From: Fasciolopsis buskii | Taxonomy: Eukaryota > Platyhelminthes > Trematoda > Plagiorchiida > Fasciolidae | Length of the DNA stretch: 64,000 nt | Assembly: GCA_008360955.1 (NCBI GenBank) | Contig: LUCM01001884.1 | Location: forward strand, 289,232-353,231 | Direction: 5' to 3' | Shown here: piece after piece, positions 1 through 12,414 of the stretch | Position numbering within the stretch: position 1 is the stretch's first letter | How the letters are laid out: every line of letters starts with the position of its first letter | Translations under genes and position numbers: made by a program | Notes under the pieces: generated by a model | What the model saw: only the letters and a program-made list of their open reading frames with translations | The model's database searches: none | Told to the model about the DNA's origin: nothing

Positions 1-14
1 AACTTTACAGGATT

Positions 15-165
15 TCTGAAAAAGGCCATAGCCTTGAAATAGATGACGAGTGGGGAATTGATCTGCGGTGGAAGGATTTGAACTCGTGACCTTCCCGTCA
101 AACAAACGTGTATTGATCGACTTGATTGTCGTGTGCCATATTGCCCCTGTTTGAATCAGGGATGA
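15..165 (-). mobile_element. tRNA-derived SINE, family A (diverged copy)
   Basis: Read on the minus strand, a tRNA-type B box (reverse complement of positions 74-84, GTTCAAATCC core) is followed by the stretch TTCCACCGCAGATCAATTCC and then CCACT, which aligns with the post-B-box part of better copies in this window near 7.1, 30.8 and 38.0 kb (CCGGTCAACTTCCCCACTTG). The element is diverged and its tail is weak. Such SINEs are transcribed by RNA polymerase III and moved by LINE enzymes; this copy is presumably inactive. Confidence 0.6.
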
Positions 166-3100
166 CTGGAATGGGACAGTCATCACGGATGCCATAATAG
201 AGAGCAACACTTCATAAGCAGCGAACTTTCTGCGGTCTAACAGACAATTAAAATGAACTCGAAATTTAACTGGCTATTTTCGATTCACTTCGTCTCATCA
301 GTCGAATGCATTTTGCACAACGTTTTTGAAGTCATTTTACAAGTTTAAATTCATTTACTAGCCGCCCGTTTCCAATAACACTGAAGCTTTTCTGGACGCT
401 TTTCCGCCAGCTACTAGGTTGAGGAGACTCGGATAGCAACATCCTGTCACGTAAAGTACATGTTCCTGACGGCCAAATTTGCGAGATCCATTTATTTTCC
501 GGGCTGAGTGCTTTAACGGATAGGCTGATACATTATTAATGCTAGTTTCATTACTTATATCGTTGCTGCCATTTTTGTTGCTTCTGCATATGGGGCTTTG
601 AACAATTCAGTATTGTCCACAGATCTTTATCGGACAGACGATCAATGTGATAGTCAATCACCTGCACTAACTTGTACTTCTAGCTGTCCTCCTTAATGAG
701 CCTTCTCACAAAGTTCCAGCACCCATCCTATTATTTATATTTTAATGCACCAAAATGCTGTTCGAGTTTACCCAAAAGTATTACTCAACTCATCCAAAAT
801 TTCGTGATCCCACTTGTTACTTTTGTCAGTTTTTAATGTTAAGATTGTTTCACATTATGTATCATATCTAGGTACTCATCAGGAAAAGAGATCTTCCCAA
901 CACTTTCCCCAGTCTTGTCATACACAGCTGCTTTACTGTAGTCGATGTTCGCCAATGTTATTCTTCAGGCCACATGCTATCCGATTAGATTGCTAACAAT
1001 GTTACATTCGAATGAGAAACGTTGGTCGTTGAGCGCAACATTCCTTTGTACTTAAGAATGCTAAAAATTGCCCACAGAAAACGGGACGGATTGTGCTGAA
1101 CTGCGAATGGCAATCAGCTTTACTAGTCTGCATATGCTAGCACCACAGCTTTACCTGTAAAGACTAATTTTTCTACAACATTTTTGGGGTAATTAGTAAA
1201 GAAAAATTTTAAGTAACTAGTTGAGCTCAGATTTATATCGAAATTTATGAAGCTTCAGTTTCGATTTCTTCCTCTGTGGAGTAGAAAAGAAACAGAAAAT
1301 CAAGAAATCACAAAATCAAAATAAGAGAGACCGAAGTGATCAGCAGTTATACCGGTGACCTTGATTGAACAGAGCAAAATGCTCAAAATCTAAACTCGTG
1401 CATGAATTCTTTTTGGCACGTCTACCGTCTGACATTTCGGCAAGTCAAAAATTGGTTCGGAACTTGCTTTCAAATCTATGAAAATAATAGCAACACCGGT
1501 GACATTTGAAGATACTTAAAATTTCTCAAGAATTGTTCACCTGAATTTGTAAGTCTGGTCGATTCGCACTGCGTGAACCATGGAAACTAGTGACACCGCC
1601 CTGGTACACAGACCTAAGCTAACTAAAATGACTTCACTGTCTAGCTGGAAAAATTGGCAAGTGTAAGCTGGAAAATGCATAGTGTTTCTCGGTTCTTACC
1701 CTCTCGTATTCCTCTCCTTTTTCACTATATGAGTATACAGATAACTTTGCATGTATGGATTTACATATCTGTATATACACGAAGCAATAGGTAAGCGCGT
1801 GTGCTTCATGATGTTCTAACGAGGTGAGTGTCTAGCGCTATTCTGATAAGTGGCTCTACTGTTCACTTTTACTTTTACTTGGGTAAGAAACTTTCGGTAA
1901 ATATCCATTCAGCATTGATCCCTGGTTTAGGTAATCGCATACGTGAATTTTGCCAAGCAGATGCTTCCGCTTGGTTACGGACGGACGAATCCAAGTTGAC
2001 TGCATCTTTTCTATTTGTCAATCCTTTTATTCCCCATTGTGCAAGCTTTATCAACTGTTTGTTATTCCCGTGTTCAAATTGAAGTAATCAGCACTACTCA
2101 GCGTTTCTAAATTTCCGACGAGGAATTTGAAGTTAAAATGTCCAATGATAATCGTGCAATGAGGATAATTTATCCCTGATAATCCTGTATTCGGCTGGCT
2201 AAAATTATTCGTGGATTGGCATTTTTATTGAAAGATTCTGTATTTGTGATAAATAATGCGATGCGTGATGCTTTTTCTAATATGAATGTGGACATCATTC
2301 TGACATCAGAGCGTATATTTGACTTAACACCTTGTATATTGAGTCTGTTTATTTGAGCTGCTGTTGCTACTTTTAATTTGCATTTACAAAAACAACTGAT
2401 CAAACCAATAATAAGAAAGAATTACAATGCCAAAGATAATGCCTGTTTTTGTCAAACCTTGTGGCAACGTCAGATGTCGAGAGGCACTGGTTTCCATGAA
2501 CGCAACTGGGTTGTTTGTGCTGTTATTCTCCGGAAAGAGTGACAACAACATTCATCCATCACTAAATCGTATTCTCATCTACCTGTCACAAACAGTGAAT
2601 GACTCTCGAGTGAGAGCCTCCTTGAACAAACAACAAACTAAATGGAAATTTTTCTGGTCATGAAATTTTCAAAAAACCCCGCGCTTCGCCAAAGACCGTT
2701 GGGGCAAAGGACACTGCAAGATTCAGTAATATTACACGACCGATTGCAGTCAAAATTCGCTTATCAGTTTGTGTTCTATCTGATTTTAAAGTATCAGTTG
2801 TACTAACGTAAACAGTAAAAGCTTTAAACTGCATAATGGATGAAGACAGTATTCATCAAACCTCTTAGTAACTGAAAACACCAGGTTCTCCCTTCTCAAT
2901 GTGGCATTATTTAGTGGAAATAAAAATTTCAAAGAAGCAACCAAATTTGAGGTTTCACTTTCTGTTGTTCAGTATACCACATATGTGGGACATATTACGT
3001 ACTGGATTAAAACAGCTTACGATGAGCAGACCAGAGTTGTCGGAACACACAACAAGGGACAAAAATGGAGGTAAAATGCAGTACATGTATTGGAAACGGT

Positions 3101-4950
3101 CAGTTTCCGACTTCTCGCGGAGCATTTCTACACCAGTGATCTTTTTCTCAACATATTTCTGATCTATTTTGATGGATCTAAGATTATTAACTGACTAATG
3201 CACCTCGTACGACAGTGACCAATCTGTCGCGTGATGAGAAGAGAACCAATAACCCCAGCTTGATAGTATTTTCACAATCCGGTGATGGTCAGTTAACAGT
3301 CAACGGACCGAATAAAGTGTGCTCGCCTGGAGTGAGCGCCTTTGGAAAGGGACAAGCTTAATTGCCTTGCGAAAGGGGCTGACCGTCAAGGGACGGAGCT
3401 AATGGTGGAATCCAAATCTAAGTTCGGAAATCTTGTTCTCTCCGCAGTATTAAGTGCTCCAAAGAAGGATACCTTTGATGGAATATTAACTTATCTAATT
3501 AATTCAGGTGTATCTTAAGTTATGACAGAGTACCAAGTGCCGGAAGTCTTTATGATGGGAGGTTCACTTGTTTTATTTTACCCACCGTTAGATCTCCCTG
3601 CAATCTGTTTCAACATTGGATGCGACTATACAATTTGGCATTTCTATTTATTTGAAAAATTCAGGTCTTCATCTCTCTTCATTTAGTTGGCATAATCACG
3701 AAGAAAAATACCAATTTTTAAAGAGCTAATAAATGGAAGCTGTTCATTTTATATCCTTGTGTTTCTGAATATGATTGCCGGTTATGAATTAAATTCAGTT
3801 GATTAAATTTGTCCCAAATATGTTTCACACAGATGATTGCCTATCAGATAAAATGCTGGCTACCGTGTTGGCCTATCTTGTTTTCTCGAAAATTCCGCAT
3901 AATTTATCTTACCAAGTTTCACATAAAACTGACATTCCGACCAACGTGACGTAAAAAATAAGCTAAACATGTGCTCTTGTGAGGGCGTAAAAACTATTTT
4001 ACTTCCTTATTCCCCGCCACTTTGCGTCTCACATCCCTTCATGGGCATACGTTTGCATTGAGTAAATTTTGGAACCGAGCGATTTAATAATTGGTCTTCC
4101 TTTTTCGTAGGAGTTATACTCACAGAAATTGCTTAGATTTGGTTGGATTTCACGGACACATAGTTGTAAAATGAAGTCTATTGTACCAAATATAAAAATG
4201 ATTGATGTGAAAAATTGTTATTTTCAGGACTAGTGAACGTTATTTTTAAAATTGGAGGTGAAATTTAATTCGACAGTATTTCCGAATTGCCGAATTTTTT
4301 TGTTTTGTTGTCCACAGTTGACCGTCAGTCCCAATTTGTTGGTTTTTTATTAGTTAATGAATTTTGTGACTCATTTGCAAAATTATTGATTATTTAGGAA
4401 AAATTACAAATTACATGGCAGATTAAACTGAACAGTATTGTCCGTCTAGACCTCACCCTTCCCCCAAAGCACAATGAATCGGAAAACTGGGAGAGAAAGT
4501 GTGCACGAGAAAACTTCTATCCGAAAAGTGTAATTTAGAAGAAGGCGGAAACAAAATTACGATTGCAACGAGTTTTGTTAAATCTTTATTAACTGTTGTC
4601 ACTAGAATCACGTACCAGCTTTATCTTAGTTGAACGATGTCATTTAGGCAAAAAAAAATACATCCGAATGAAACAGTTCGATAAAGCAAGTATCCAAAAT
4701 GAGACAAATTGCATCATTTTGTTAGAACGGTTGCTGGAGACGGAACGAACAATTTTTACAGAGGCACTTCACTAGACTGGATTGGTTGCAAGTTTGGTAC
4801 CGATTATGGGACAATTCAAGAAGGAACACTAAGAATATTGATAAGCAATTACAGGACAACCTCAAAATTGGTATTCCCTCGTTGGTTAGCATAAGGTAGT
4901 AAGTAAAAATTTTCATTTATTTTGGAAAATTCAACAGGATAATAACAAAC
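166..4950. other. No gene recognised
   Basis: AT-rich sequence with only short chance reading frames in all six frames. I saw no protein family, no RNA gene and no convincing exon. An acceptor-like TTATTTTCAG near 4199-4208 is followed by only a 30-base open stretch and I do not call it. Probably intergenic or intronic. Confidence 0.5.
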
Positions 4951-4954
4951 GGAC

Positions 4955-5030
4955 AATAAATCGATGATGAGGGGATTTGAACTAGGGATAATCGTGTTCA
5001 GATGTACCCATGTTGACCATTCGTAAATAC
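4955..5030 (-). mobile_element. Possible degenerate SINE head (tRNA-like)
   Basis: On the minus strand an A-box-like TGGTCAACATGG is followed after about 30 bases by a B-box-like AGTTCAAATCC (reverse complement of about 4972-4983). The spacing suits a tRNA-type promoter and the order matches family A elsewhere in the window. No conserved tail is visible, so it is a very old copy or a coincidence. Confidence 0.3.
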
Positions 5031-7045
5031 GGTTCTTCAGTGATTTTGCCAAACTTATTTCTGTTGTTAAAACGCCATTACTGACTGAATCCAACTGATT
5101 CGAATTGATTCACCAATGACCGTACTGCACAAAATGGTTTTGTCAAGCCTGACCGCAGAAGAATCCGACAAACAGTCCGCAGGCAAAGCGAATAAGTTCC
5201 GACAATCCAGCCATGTGAAACGACAATGATCGCTGAATGTCTGCTTAGTTGTCGGCAGTAACAGACGTCGAGATGTCACATATGATGGTGGCTGTTATTA
5301 GAATTATTAAAAGAATTACGCGCCACCGACAGCAAAAATAGCAGAGTATTTCTGGCTTGACGATCCGTCTTCTTAAGGCGGACCTCAATAACCAAATGGA
5401 GTTATTCCAACGTATTTTGAGCAACACGACCAAAATAGTATCTCATTTTCTTGTGACCATTATCTGTCCCTGAATTCACCCTCGCCACCAGCTTACTTGT
5501 GGCTTTCTTGCTGAACCAATTCACTCTAGTTAATTCAATAGCAATAAAACAAATTTGGTGGCTTTTTCATAAGTCTTCAACAACAACGACAACAACGAAA
5601 CGTCTAGAATTGGGCTGTTTTGCGAACCGTTTTACCAAGCTTTTTCCTAACAATTCCAAAAACAACCAAAAAGTGGAATTTACAAGATGCAAGTTGCACA
5701 CTGACTGCCTTTCTACCAGCAGCAACAAAGTGACTTCTACAAGCACAAAATCAGTGGGTATTTCAATTCAAGGCGAGTCCGATTTTTCGTCAAACGAAAT
5801 TTTGTTTCTTGGGGTGCGAAAGTGACTTGGAATTTCCGTGTAACCTCGTCAGTCCACATTTACAAACTTCCAGTCAAATAGCAGTCTGGACATAATACAT
5901 AAAATGTAATAACCATCTGATCAGTGTGAGCGAACTGAAACATCTCGAAGAAGTAAAGAAAACGAATTTCACTAGTGTCAACTGGAGGCTTACTAACTGA
6001 TTTTAATGTTTTATTAATGTTAGAGTAATCTTTCGTAATATAAGACAATTGACTTCAAAGAAGCAAATTCATTCAGGATCCACTAGTTTGCTATAATGGA
6101 GCGTGGCTCTATTCCTGACGTTATTCCGGTCGCTTTTAAGACGATGCCAAATGTTGTCCACTGGTCACCTGATAATCTTTGCCACTTTCGCCTGTCGCTG
6201 AAATGAGTCATTTCATAGGGAAAATGTCGTAAATTGCCTCTTACGGATATAAACACTCCTCACGCTTGGGGTTTTTAATTGAGCGCTAACGGCGCACACA
6301 TGGACAGAGGTCCTCCTTTCATCATGCGTTTCTAGGAAAACCGTAAACAAATGTTTGTGCTATCTATGGCTTTTCTGCTTTGTCCACTTCAGTCGTGATG
6401 GTCCATGGGTACAGAATCCCAAAATACTCTCGCATTCCTGTCCTCCGTTTCTCCAACCCGTCTGCACACTCCGGGTGTTTACTGCACTCTGTTTGATGAC
6501 AGGTCCGAACCTGTCACTGTCTGACTCCAGCCTACATAGACTACAGTGCACGATCGGCCCTAAATGCGTAGTCACTGCGTATCGTTGAATTCTCCATAAA
6601 GCATACGCTCCTCGGTTTACCATTTCTGAAAGATGTGTGGTATCAATGTGGGGAAAAGAAAGACACTAGAGGTCACCTTGACGACTGAAAAGTTAATTAG
6701 TCCCAGCTAGTTGAGTGGAAAACAACTGTGGTGGGTCGTACTTTTGGATTCTCCCCACGGCTGACGTATCGTCTACTCAGTGGTCATTCATCACTTTGTA
6801 TTAATTACGACATACAGAGTGAGGAAACATTGGACGGGAGTAGTACATACTCTGCTTTGTTTCTATGAGCTGCACATAAAACTAATTATTCGTTTTTGCT
6901 CTCTTGTGTGGATTTTTCAATTATGTTCCGGCTGAGACGCAAATACTTTAGCCTTTTCTCTGCGCTATGAAGTACACGAAAGGCAATTTCTATCTTCAAC
7001 AAATAACAAAACAGTGGAAAACCGTAAATTGAGCACAGATCTGGA
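5031..7045. other. No gene recognised; short CAA-rich run
   Basis: Nothing recognisable apart from a short CAA/CGA triplet run at about 5577-5602, which explains the poly-threonine in a chance frame there. A G+C-richer patch at about 6380-6620 is open on both strands, but neither product resembles a family I know. Confidence 0.45.
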
Positions 7046-7049
7046 AGAT

Positions 7050-7225
7050 ACCCGCATTGCGTTGTTGACAACTGGTCGGCATGGCGTTTGGACATGAGGG
7101 TCGTGGGTTCGAATCCTCCCACCGTCGGTCAACTTCCCCGCTTGGTAGCTCTCTGCTGGCCACGGCTCTCTTCTTGAGAAGTGATGTACACTGTCATTTC
7201 ATTGATAATGGAAGTAAAAAATGAA
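7050..7225 (+). mobile_element. tRNA-derived SINE, family A
   Basis: A perfect B box, GGTTCGAATCC, lies at 7106-7116. It is followed by CCGTCGGTCAACTTCCCCGC and then by a tail with GTGATGTACACTGTCATTTC (about 7181-7200), ending in an A-rich stretch. The same order (B box, GGTCAACTTCCCC, ATGATGTACA-TGTCATT, A-rich end) recurs at 30.8 kb and, inverted, at 38.0 kb. Three co-linear copies establish a real interspersed family. It is non-coding; any open frame across it is a by-product. Confidence 0.85.
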
Positions 7226-8105
7226 AGATGTAGATGTCGGGCCTAACAACGAGAGGCATCATTTTACGAAGTTTAGGTCTACAATTTCAAGTCAATGGAA
7301 TAAAACAATCAAATTTCGTCAATATTATCCTAAAGGACAATAAACGATATAAGCATTTCACTTTGGCTTCCTGTAGTCCATGGATGCACTGACCACTAAT
7401 GCATACTCCTGTTAATCCAACTGCGATTTTGGCGCTGAAACCTGTCAGTTTGCACAAGTATGCAAATGGCTGGGCGCCAGTATATCCGATGGCCGCTAAA
7501 AAGGACATTTGCTTGTGGAAGAGTTTTGTTCTTTCATCCATGGTGTAATGTCAGTCTAAAATGATCTGAGAGATAAATGGACACGCCAGGGGAGCAAACA
7601 CGTTACCACCTAAACGCTCATGTACTATGGCAAATGACTGTCACTTTAAAATGTACTGTGATATAGGACGATGCATAAACGTGGAATCTACACAAGTTCA
7701 ATCTTTGGTTCGACTCACGACGCAAGGTTCAGTTGCGAACATAGTTAAGAGAGTTCAATTCACTAAAGAAAGAGATTAATCGTTCTAAAGCCACTGAAAA
7801 TAAACAATAGCAAATAGGCTTAGCCTCTATCACTGGGCGCAGTTATTGTAATTAGACTACTATATAGATTGTACCAACTGACCATTTAGGTTGATTGAAA
7901 CCAAATTTTGTAAAAAATTCGACCATCTTTTCAGTCACTAATCAGTCCACTGGTCGTGCACAAATACAGCAGGACAGCTTTCATCCCTAGTACTCGTCAC
8001 TACTGGTTACATTTTTAATTATGAATTCCAATGTTTCACATCTAGGGCTTCAATTTGAGTAATCGGAAAGTCTTCTTTTAACTATGTGAATTTTGATTTT
8101 TCTTA
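7226..8105. other. No gene recognised
   Basis: AT-rich sequence without recognisable coding or RNA features. The minus-strand frame at 7287-7541 has no family resemblance and no strong splice borders. Confidence 0.5.
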
Positions 8106-8109
8106 AACT

Positions 8110-8227
8110 TTATTTGACCATTTTACCTCCCACTAGCTTGGCAATGGTGGATGAGTTAGAAGTTGTCATTTGCCCATTGCTGTTATCAAAAACAGTGCTT
8201 ATATAGTTGTTAAAGTTGTTAGTAGTG
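8110..8227 (-). CDS. Candidate 3'-terminal exon, unknown protein
   Basis: On the minus strand a very strong acceptor (tract TTTGTTCTCATCTTTTCTAG, just above 8227) opens a frame of about 38 codons rich in Asn, Ser and Thr (it includes STVFDNSNGQMTTSNSSTIA) and ends at TAA 8112-8110. The stop overlaps an AATAAA polyadenylation signal (reverse complement of 8109-8114). Acceptor, open frame, stop and AATAAA within about 120 bases is what a terminal exon looks like. No domain is recognised and the gene's other exons were not found. A possible donor, GGAG followed by GTAAAA, lies shortly before the stop, so the exon could instead end there. Confidence 0.4.
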
Positions 8228-8885
8228 CTAGAAAAGATGAGAACAAAGTGTAGTTTGAAGTGAGCATAAATACTTACAGAAGCGAGCTCACCTAAACTAC
8301 CGCTCGCCAATCACATTGAAAAACGCCCGCGATTCGATTACTTTTTAGATTAATAAGAAATAATCCACCTACTAGATGGCTTCAAAGTAATCTCACTGCG
8401 CAAATTCGTGCTGCATTCCAGCCAACTCTGCTAGAATTGCCAGCCATAGCCAAATAAGTAGAGCAGAAAATCATCTCCCAAGAAGTAACTGTAGCTGAGA
8501 TTTTAGGGCAAATAACGCAGAGATTTAGTGGATCAGTTTTCTTTCCAATCTATTAGCCATACAAAAGCCGAATCAAGACAAAATAGCTAACGATATCTAT
8601 GCGATTGCCTGAAGCGCGTAAATGGATCAGCATTCTCGGAATTCCAGTCACCGCGACGATCAACATATTGATCAGTTATTTGTCAGCTACTACGCAGAAA
8701 AAGGATCACTGTATTCCAATAACTCTTTATGGGCTGGAAGACGAGGCGTCGTTATTTTCTGCTCAAATCTCGGGTTTAACTTAGGGCATAAAATTGCAAA
8801 GTAAAGTAAAATTATTTCTACAAATAAAATTACAATAGAACTTATCAAATTATTCTCAATGCGGCGTCTTCCCTCCGAACACGAT
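8228..8885. other. No gene recognised
   Basis: Two overlapping short plus-strand frames occur at 8599-8804, but neither has splice borders or family resemblance. I see nothing else. Confidence 0.45.
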
Positions 8886-8889
8886 CAAA

Positions 8890-8950
8890 TAACAAGTGAG
8901 GCAATGTACAGCTGATCCATCCTTGTTTGAGATCACCACCCAAGTGCCAT
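8890..8950 (-). mobile_element. Diverged tail of SINE family B
   Basis: On the minus strand the sequence GGTGATCTCAAACAAGGATG followed by GATCAGCTGTACA resembles the family B tail at 20704-20760 (CTGATGATTCCTAACAAGGATG, AAACAGCTGTACAG). No tRNA-like head is visible next to it. Probably an old 5'-truncated copy. Confidence 0.4.
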
Positions 8951-10345
8951 TGGCCATAATATATTCCGCTGAATAGGACTGCTTCTAAATTATTCCTAAA
9001 TCGGCAATTCAAAAATATACTCGAACAAACTTTCCAGGTTCCCTAGTTTGCTCGTTGTTTTCCTTTGCATAGTCCGGACAGGAATCGTTCCAGTAAATAC
9101 TGACCGTCCGTATCGTTGCTTTATTGCTAACGATTGAATTCCGTATTACCATTTCAACTAACAAATTTCCGCAATTGTCTTTCGGTTCGGGAATGAATAC
9201 TTAATGATTCAAGTCTAATCACCAGATCAACGGTCTGACCTTCGTCAGACGTTGGCAAGAATGTAATGTCCCACGCATTTTCTCACCACTGAAGAACATC
9301 CGTCTAAATCCATACCAGCCGGAAGCGTATGCAAATAGAGTGCTTAGTGTTGGAAGCCATATACCAGATCTACCAAACCCTGTTCGACATAGGCTGATTG
9401 CACTGAAGTTATCTATCATCCGGAGACCATTAGTTTCCACCGGTGGCCGTAACCATGCAAGTCAGTTGCGGACAGCTGTTAATTTCAACAGGTCGTTGCG
9501 AGCTTGCCCATTGAAGCATAAATTTGACTGCCAACTTGCTATATCTGTGCAAGGAACCGAGCGTCACAGAAATGATACCCAAAGTGAAGTGACCGGAGGC
9601 GGTGAAAATGGAATCCGTAACTTTGATGTTGGAAAGCAACCACCTTATCTACTTGAACAGTGTCCTGCAAATAAAATCCCCGACAATATCCGTAAGCTAC
9701 AGGATTAATCGCGTGCCAACTAAATGAAATTAGCAGGACTAACATTCGGCGAAATCAAAGCCATTCATCCTCAAAATCTTACCGAGTTTATGGAACAGAT
9801 GCGGTAAGATCGTAAGTCTTTCAGGCAACAGTCATCAGTACAGCTACACCACTTCCCTAGACCAATTGTGTCGATCTTGACACTCGACTGTTTTCAAATG
9901 ACGAAAATTAAACCGTATTCAGTTTTTTTATCTACTCCGAGTGCTTTTCGAATTCTTTAAAATATCTGTACATGCCATTAACGCACTTTATTTACCATGC
10001 CTGTCGTCAGACGATTTTTTAGGCAGAAGCTATGCAAACTTTAATTTGTCCGCCATTTTAATGTGTCTATCCAAAATTATTTTTTCAAATCGAAGAGCAC
10101 CAAAGCACTGTAAACGAGCCCAAATCTGGAATGACCATGACCAGTCGGTGAGCTAGAGGGGACAATTAAATAAATGTATTAGACCGGCTTTGAATTAAGC
10201 ATAATGCCTACACAGCAATGCATAAATGGAAAATGGATAAAAAACTGAAAAACAACGAAGAGCGTGGAAATGAGCAGCCTTCATTTGTGTTTTCATTGTG
10301 CACATTTTATGATTAATTTGGTTTTATTTTTGTACGTCCAAGGAA
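8951..10345. other. No gene recognised; one long chance frame
   Basis: The plus-strand frame at 9340-9708 (122 codons) and its antisense frames have no recognised domain. A short stretch around PVRHRLIALKL recalls the endonuclease region of flatworm LINEs, but the similarity does not extend and I do not call it. Confidence 0.4.
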
Positions 10346-10349
10346 AATG

Positions 10350-10810
10350 CGCTTTACAGACAGCTCATAAACCATTCATGCCGCTGACTTCGTTTCTGAG
10401 CCACAACTCCTAGCGTCTACTTCGAACAACGGTTATCGTCTATTTGGCGCCAACCAGAAAGGAAAGTCGCACCAACGGAAGCCGAAACCGAAACCAACTT
10501 TGCCGTAATTTTAAGTCAAGTTAGAAACTGATCACTGCGTCGCTTATTCCAGCCCTGACTAGCAAGTGCCAAAAGAACATGAAAAGGCAAACGACAAGGA
10601 GTCTTAAGCAATGGGTGTCCAAAACACCGAAGGAGATTTAGAGCGATTATCTCAGTTGGAGAAAGGCGGTCTGCGCTCAACACACGATATTGCACCTTGT
10701 CATTGCTCACCCGATGTTCTTACCAGACTCGAGCAACGCTTTGTAGACATCGGCGGTCGGACAGTAAATAAATCTGCCGGAACTCATGGAAGCCTGCAAT
10801 CTTTTCGCGG
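10350..10810 (-). mobile_element. RTE-like non-LTR retrotransposon, 3' fragment (pseudogene)
   Basis: The minus strand encodes, with stops and frame changes, the C-terminal region typical of flatworm endonuclease/reverse transcriptase elements. In order: SDRRCLQSVARVW, a stop in place of Trp, EHRVSNDKVQYRVL, then IALNLLRCFGHPLL, then GWNKRRSDQ, and near the end TLGVVAQKRSQR. These match the family pattern RCLRSIARIWWEHRVSN, RLRWLGHVLRM, GWKKRRGGQ and WLETLxDMAQNRxQWR as I know it. It lies downstream of the catalytic core, so this is a 5'-truncated dead copy, the usual fate of LINE insertions. The second fragment at 25.3 kb shows the same segment. RTE clade assignment is from motif style only. 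Confidence 0.8.
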
Positions 10811-11775
10811 CCACAGAGATTTGCCAGTAGTGCAACGTGTGACGGGGTTATTTGGTTTTGCGAGCCCCGAATTTGAACAGCATCCGATTCAACGCTAAGA
10901 CTGCTGGAGACGCTTCAAGGAGTACATCCATTCAGATGAGCAGAGTGGGTCAATCATCCATTCCCATTCCACCTTATTGTACATTATCACATGGTACACC
11001 TCTGACTACTGAAATACTGTCATTTTAATTGGTAATAAAAAAGAAAATTAGATTAATATTCTAAGAGAAAAATTAAAAACATCAGTGTATAATCAGATAT
11101 AAAGCACGCATTAGAGGAAACAATCTTGGTTTACCTATTATTTATTCAATATTATCAATAATTCGTGCTGGATACGAAACTGAGGTATTCCGTTAAGTGA
11201 TATTGCGGCAGAGAATCGGTGGATCCTTTAAACGGGTGGAATCATGCGAAAGACAGATCACTGCGTGATGCATGAGTGAGCTCTGCATGGATGTTCATTG
11301 CAAATTATTTCCAGGCCCTGCTGTACAAGTTACACATTTTATTAAGAAGAGAATCAACTGAAATAGAAGACTAGGGAGCATTAGATTAAGAGAGGAAGAA
11401 CACTGAAGGACAAAAGAAGTAATGACAGTTTGTTTTGTGCCAAACTGTTTCATTCTATGGACACGAAAACAGGCCGAGTATTGGTTTGACACCATCGAAT
11501 ATGTGAGAACGCCTCGGTAAGCTGGTGTGTACTCCACCACCCAAATGGGTTCAGATCAGGCTTTATGAACAGGGAAAGGTACAGTCAAAACACGCGCAGA
11601 AAACGGATTGCAATGTGCAGTTCATAATTTTACAAAGCAAGTTATTCTAGTGGTATGCATTTTTGCTGAGCTCACTAGCACGTCCAAACTTATTTTGAAC
11701 TTCAATTCTCAGGGTTTCCGTTGCTCGTCCTCTCAAACTGAACTTTTTTCGTGCATTCACTCATAGAACATGTAT
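10811..11775. other. No gene recognised
   Basis: The plus-strand frame at 10611-10898 lies partly antisense to the LINE fragment and is not a gene. The rest is AT-rich without recognisable features. LINE homology may extend weakly to about 10900. Confidence 0.45.
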
Positions 11776-11916
11776 CAAGCTCTCATTAGCCTCGCTAACA
11801 TTTCTTGGTGTGAATCGAAATTTTGATTTTGCATACTATTTTCTCCAATCCTCATTCGTCTTGTCCTTAATTTTGATCAAAACACAAATTTCTTTCTCGT
11901 CAAATACAAGGCGGAT

Positions 11917-12141
11917 TCAAATTCTTAATTTATTCATTGTCGCTTCTCCTATAAAGACGATTTTTTGACTTATATCCGTTCCCTTCTCCCGGAATTTTAC
12001 AACATAAAATCTCCTATAGCGACCCCCTAAATTTAGTTGAAAATTCGATTCCTCTATTTTAGCCGTTATTTGCACATCGTTTTTCGCTACTGCAGCAGCA
12101 ATGAACCTCTGATTTTGAATTACCGTCAGACGTTGCGCCAT
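11917..12141 (-). CDS. Candidate coding block, unknown protein (74 codons)
   Basis: This minus-strand frame starts at ATG (12141) and runs 74 codons to TGA. The product has protein-like composition: it begins MAQRLTVIQNQRFIAAAVAK, is basic, and has alternating hydrophobic and charged stretches such as YRRFYVVKFREKG and KIVFIGEATMNKLRI. Immediately downstream on the same strand are two more short well-composed frames (about 11890-11780, one containing FDEKEICVLIKIKDKTNEDW), offset as if by a frameshift. Upstream on the same strand is another candidate block (12415-12678). No domain is recognised. It could be a decayed single gene or mobile-element protein, or chance. Confidence 0.3.
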   Translation of the reverse strand: MAQRLTVIQNQRFIAAAVAKNDVQITAKIEESNFQLNLGGRYRRFYVVKFREKGTDISQKIVFIGEATMNKLRI

Positions 12142-12414
12142 TGATTTTAACGAATCTCAACCGCCAAATTGTGTTCCTGAACGATTTCAACGTACACAAC
12201 AAACATTTCCTATTGTACTAATTTGACACTTCTATCATGTGATCGGTAGTTGGGTCTTTCGCTATAATCGACAACTTTTTGTCAACATACCAGTCATCTT
12301 GACGACCACGCGCGTTATCCCCTAATATCACTTCCTTGTCTATTTTGGGCTCACTGAACTACTGTTCCACTTAACTTGTCACTGTTTTCTTCCCCCCAGA
12401 CCTAATATCCAACT

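Noticed and set aside
4209..4239. 31-nt exon after TTATTTTCAG
   Set aside because: The donor (GTGAAA) is poor and the segment too short to judge; nothing in phase on either side.
9340..9708. LINE endonuclease remnant
   Set aside because: One short stretch (PVRHRLIALKL) is suggestive, but neither the catalytic motifs nor the expected flanking segments are present.
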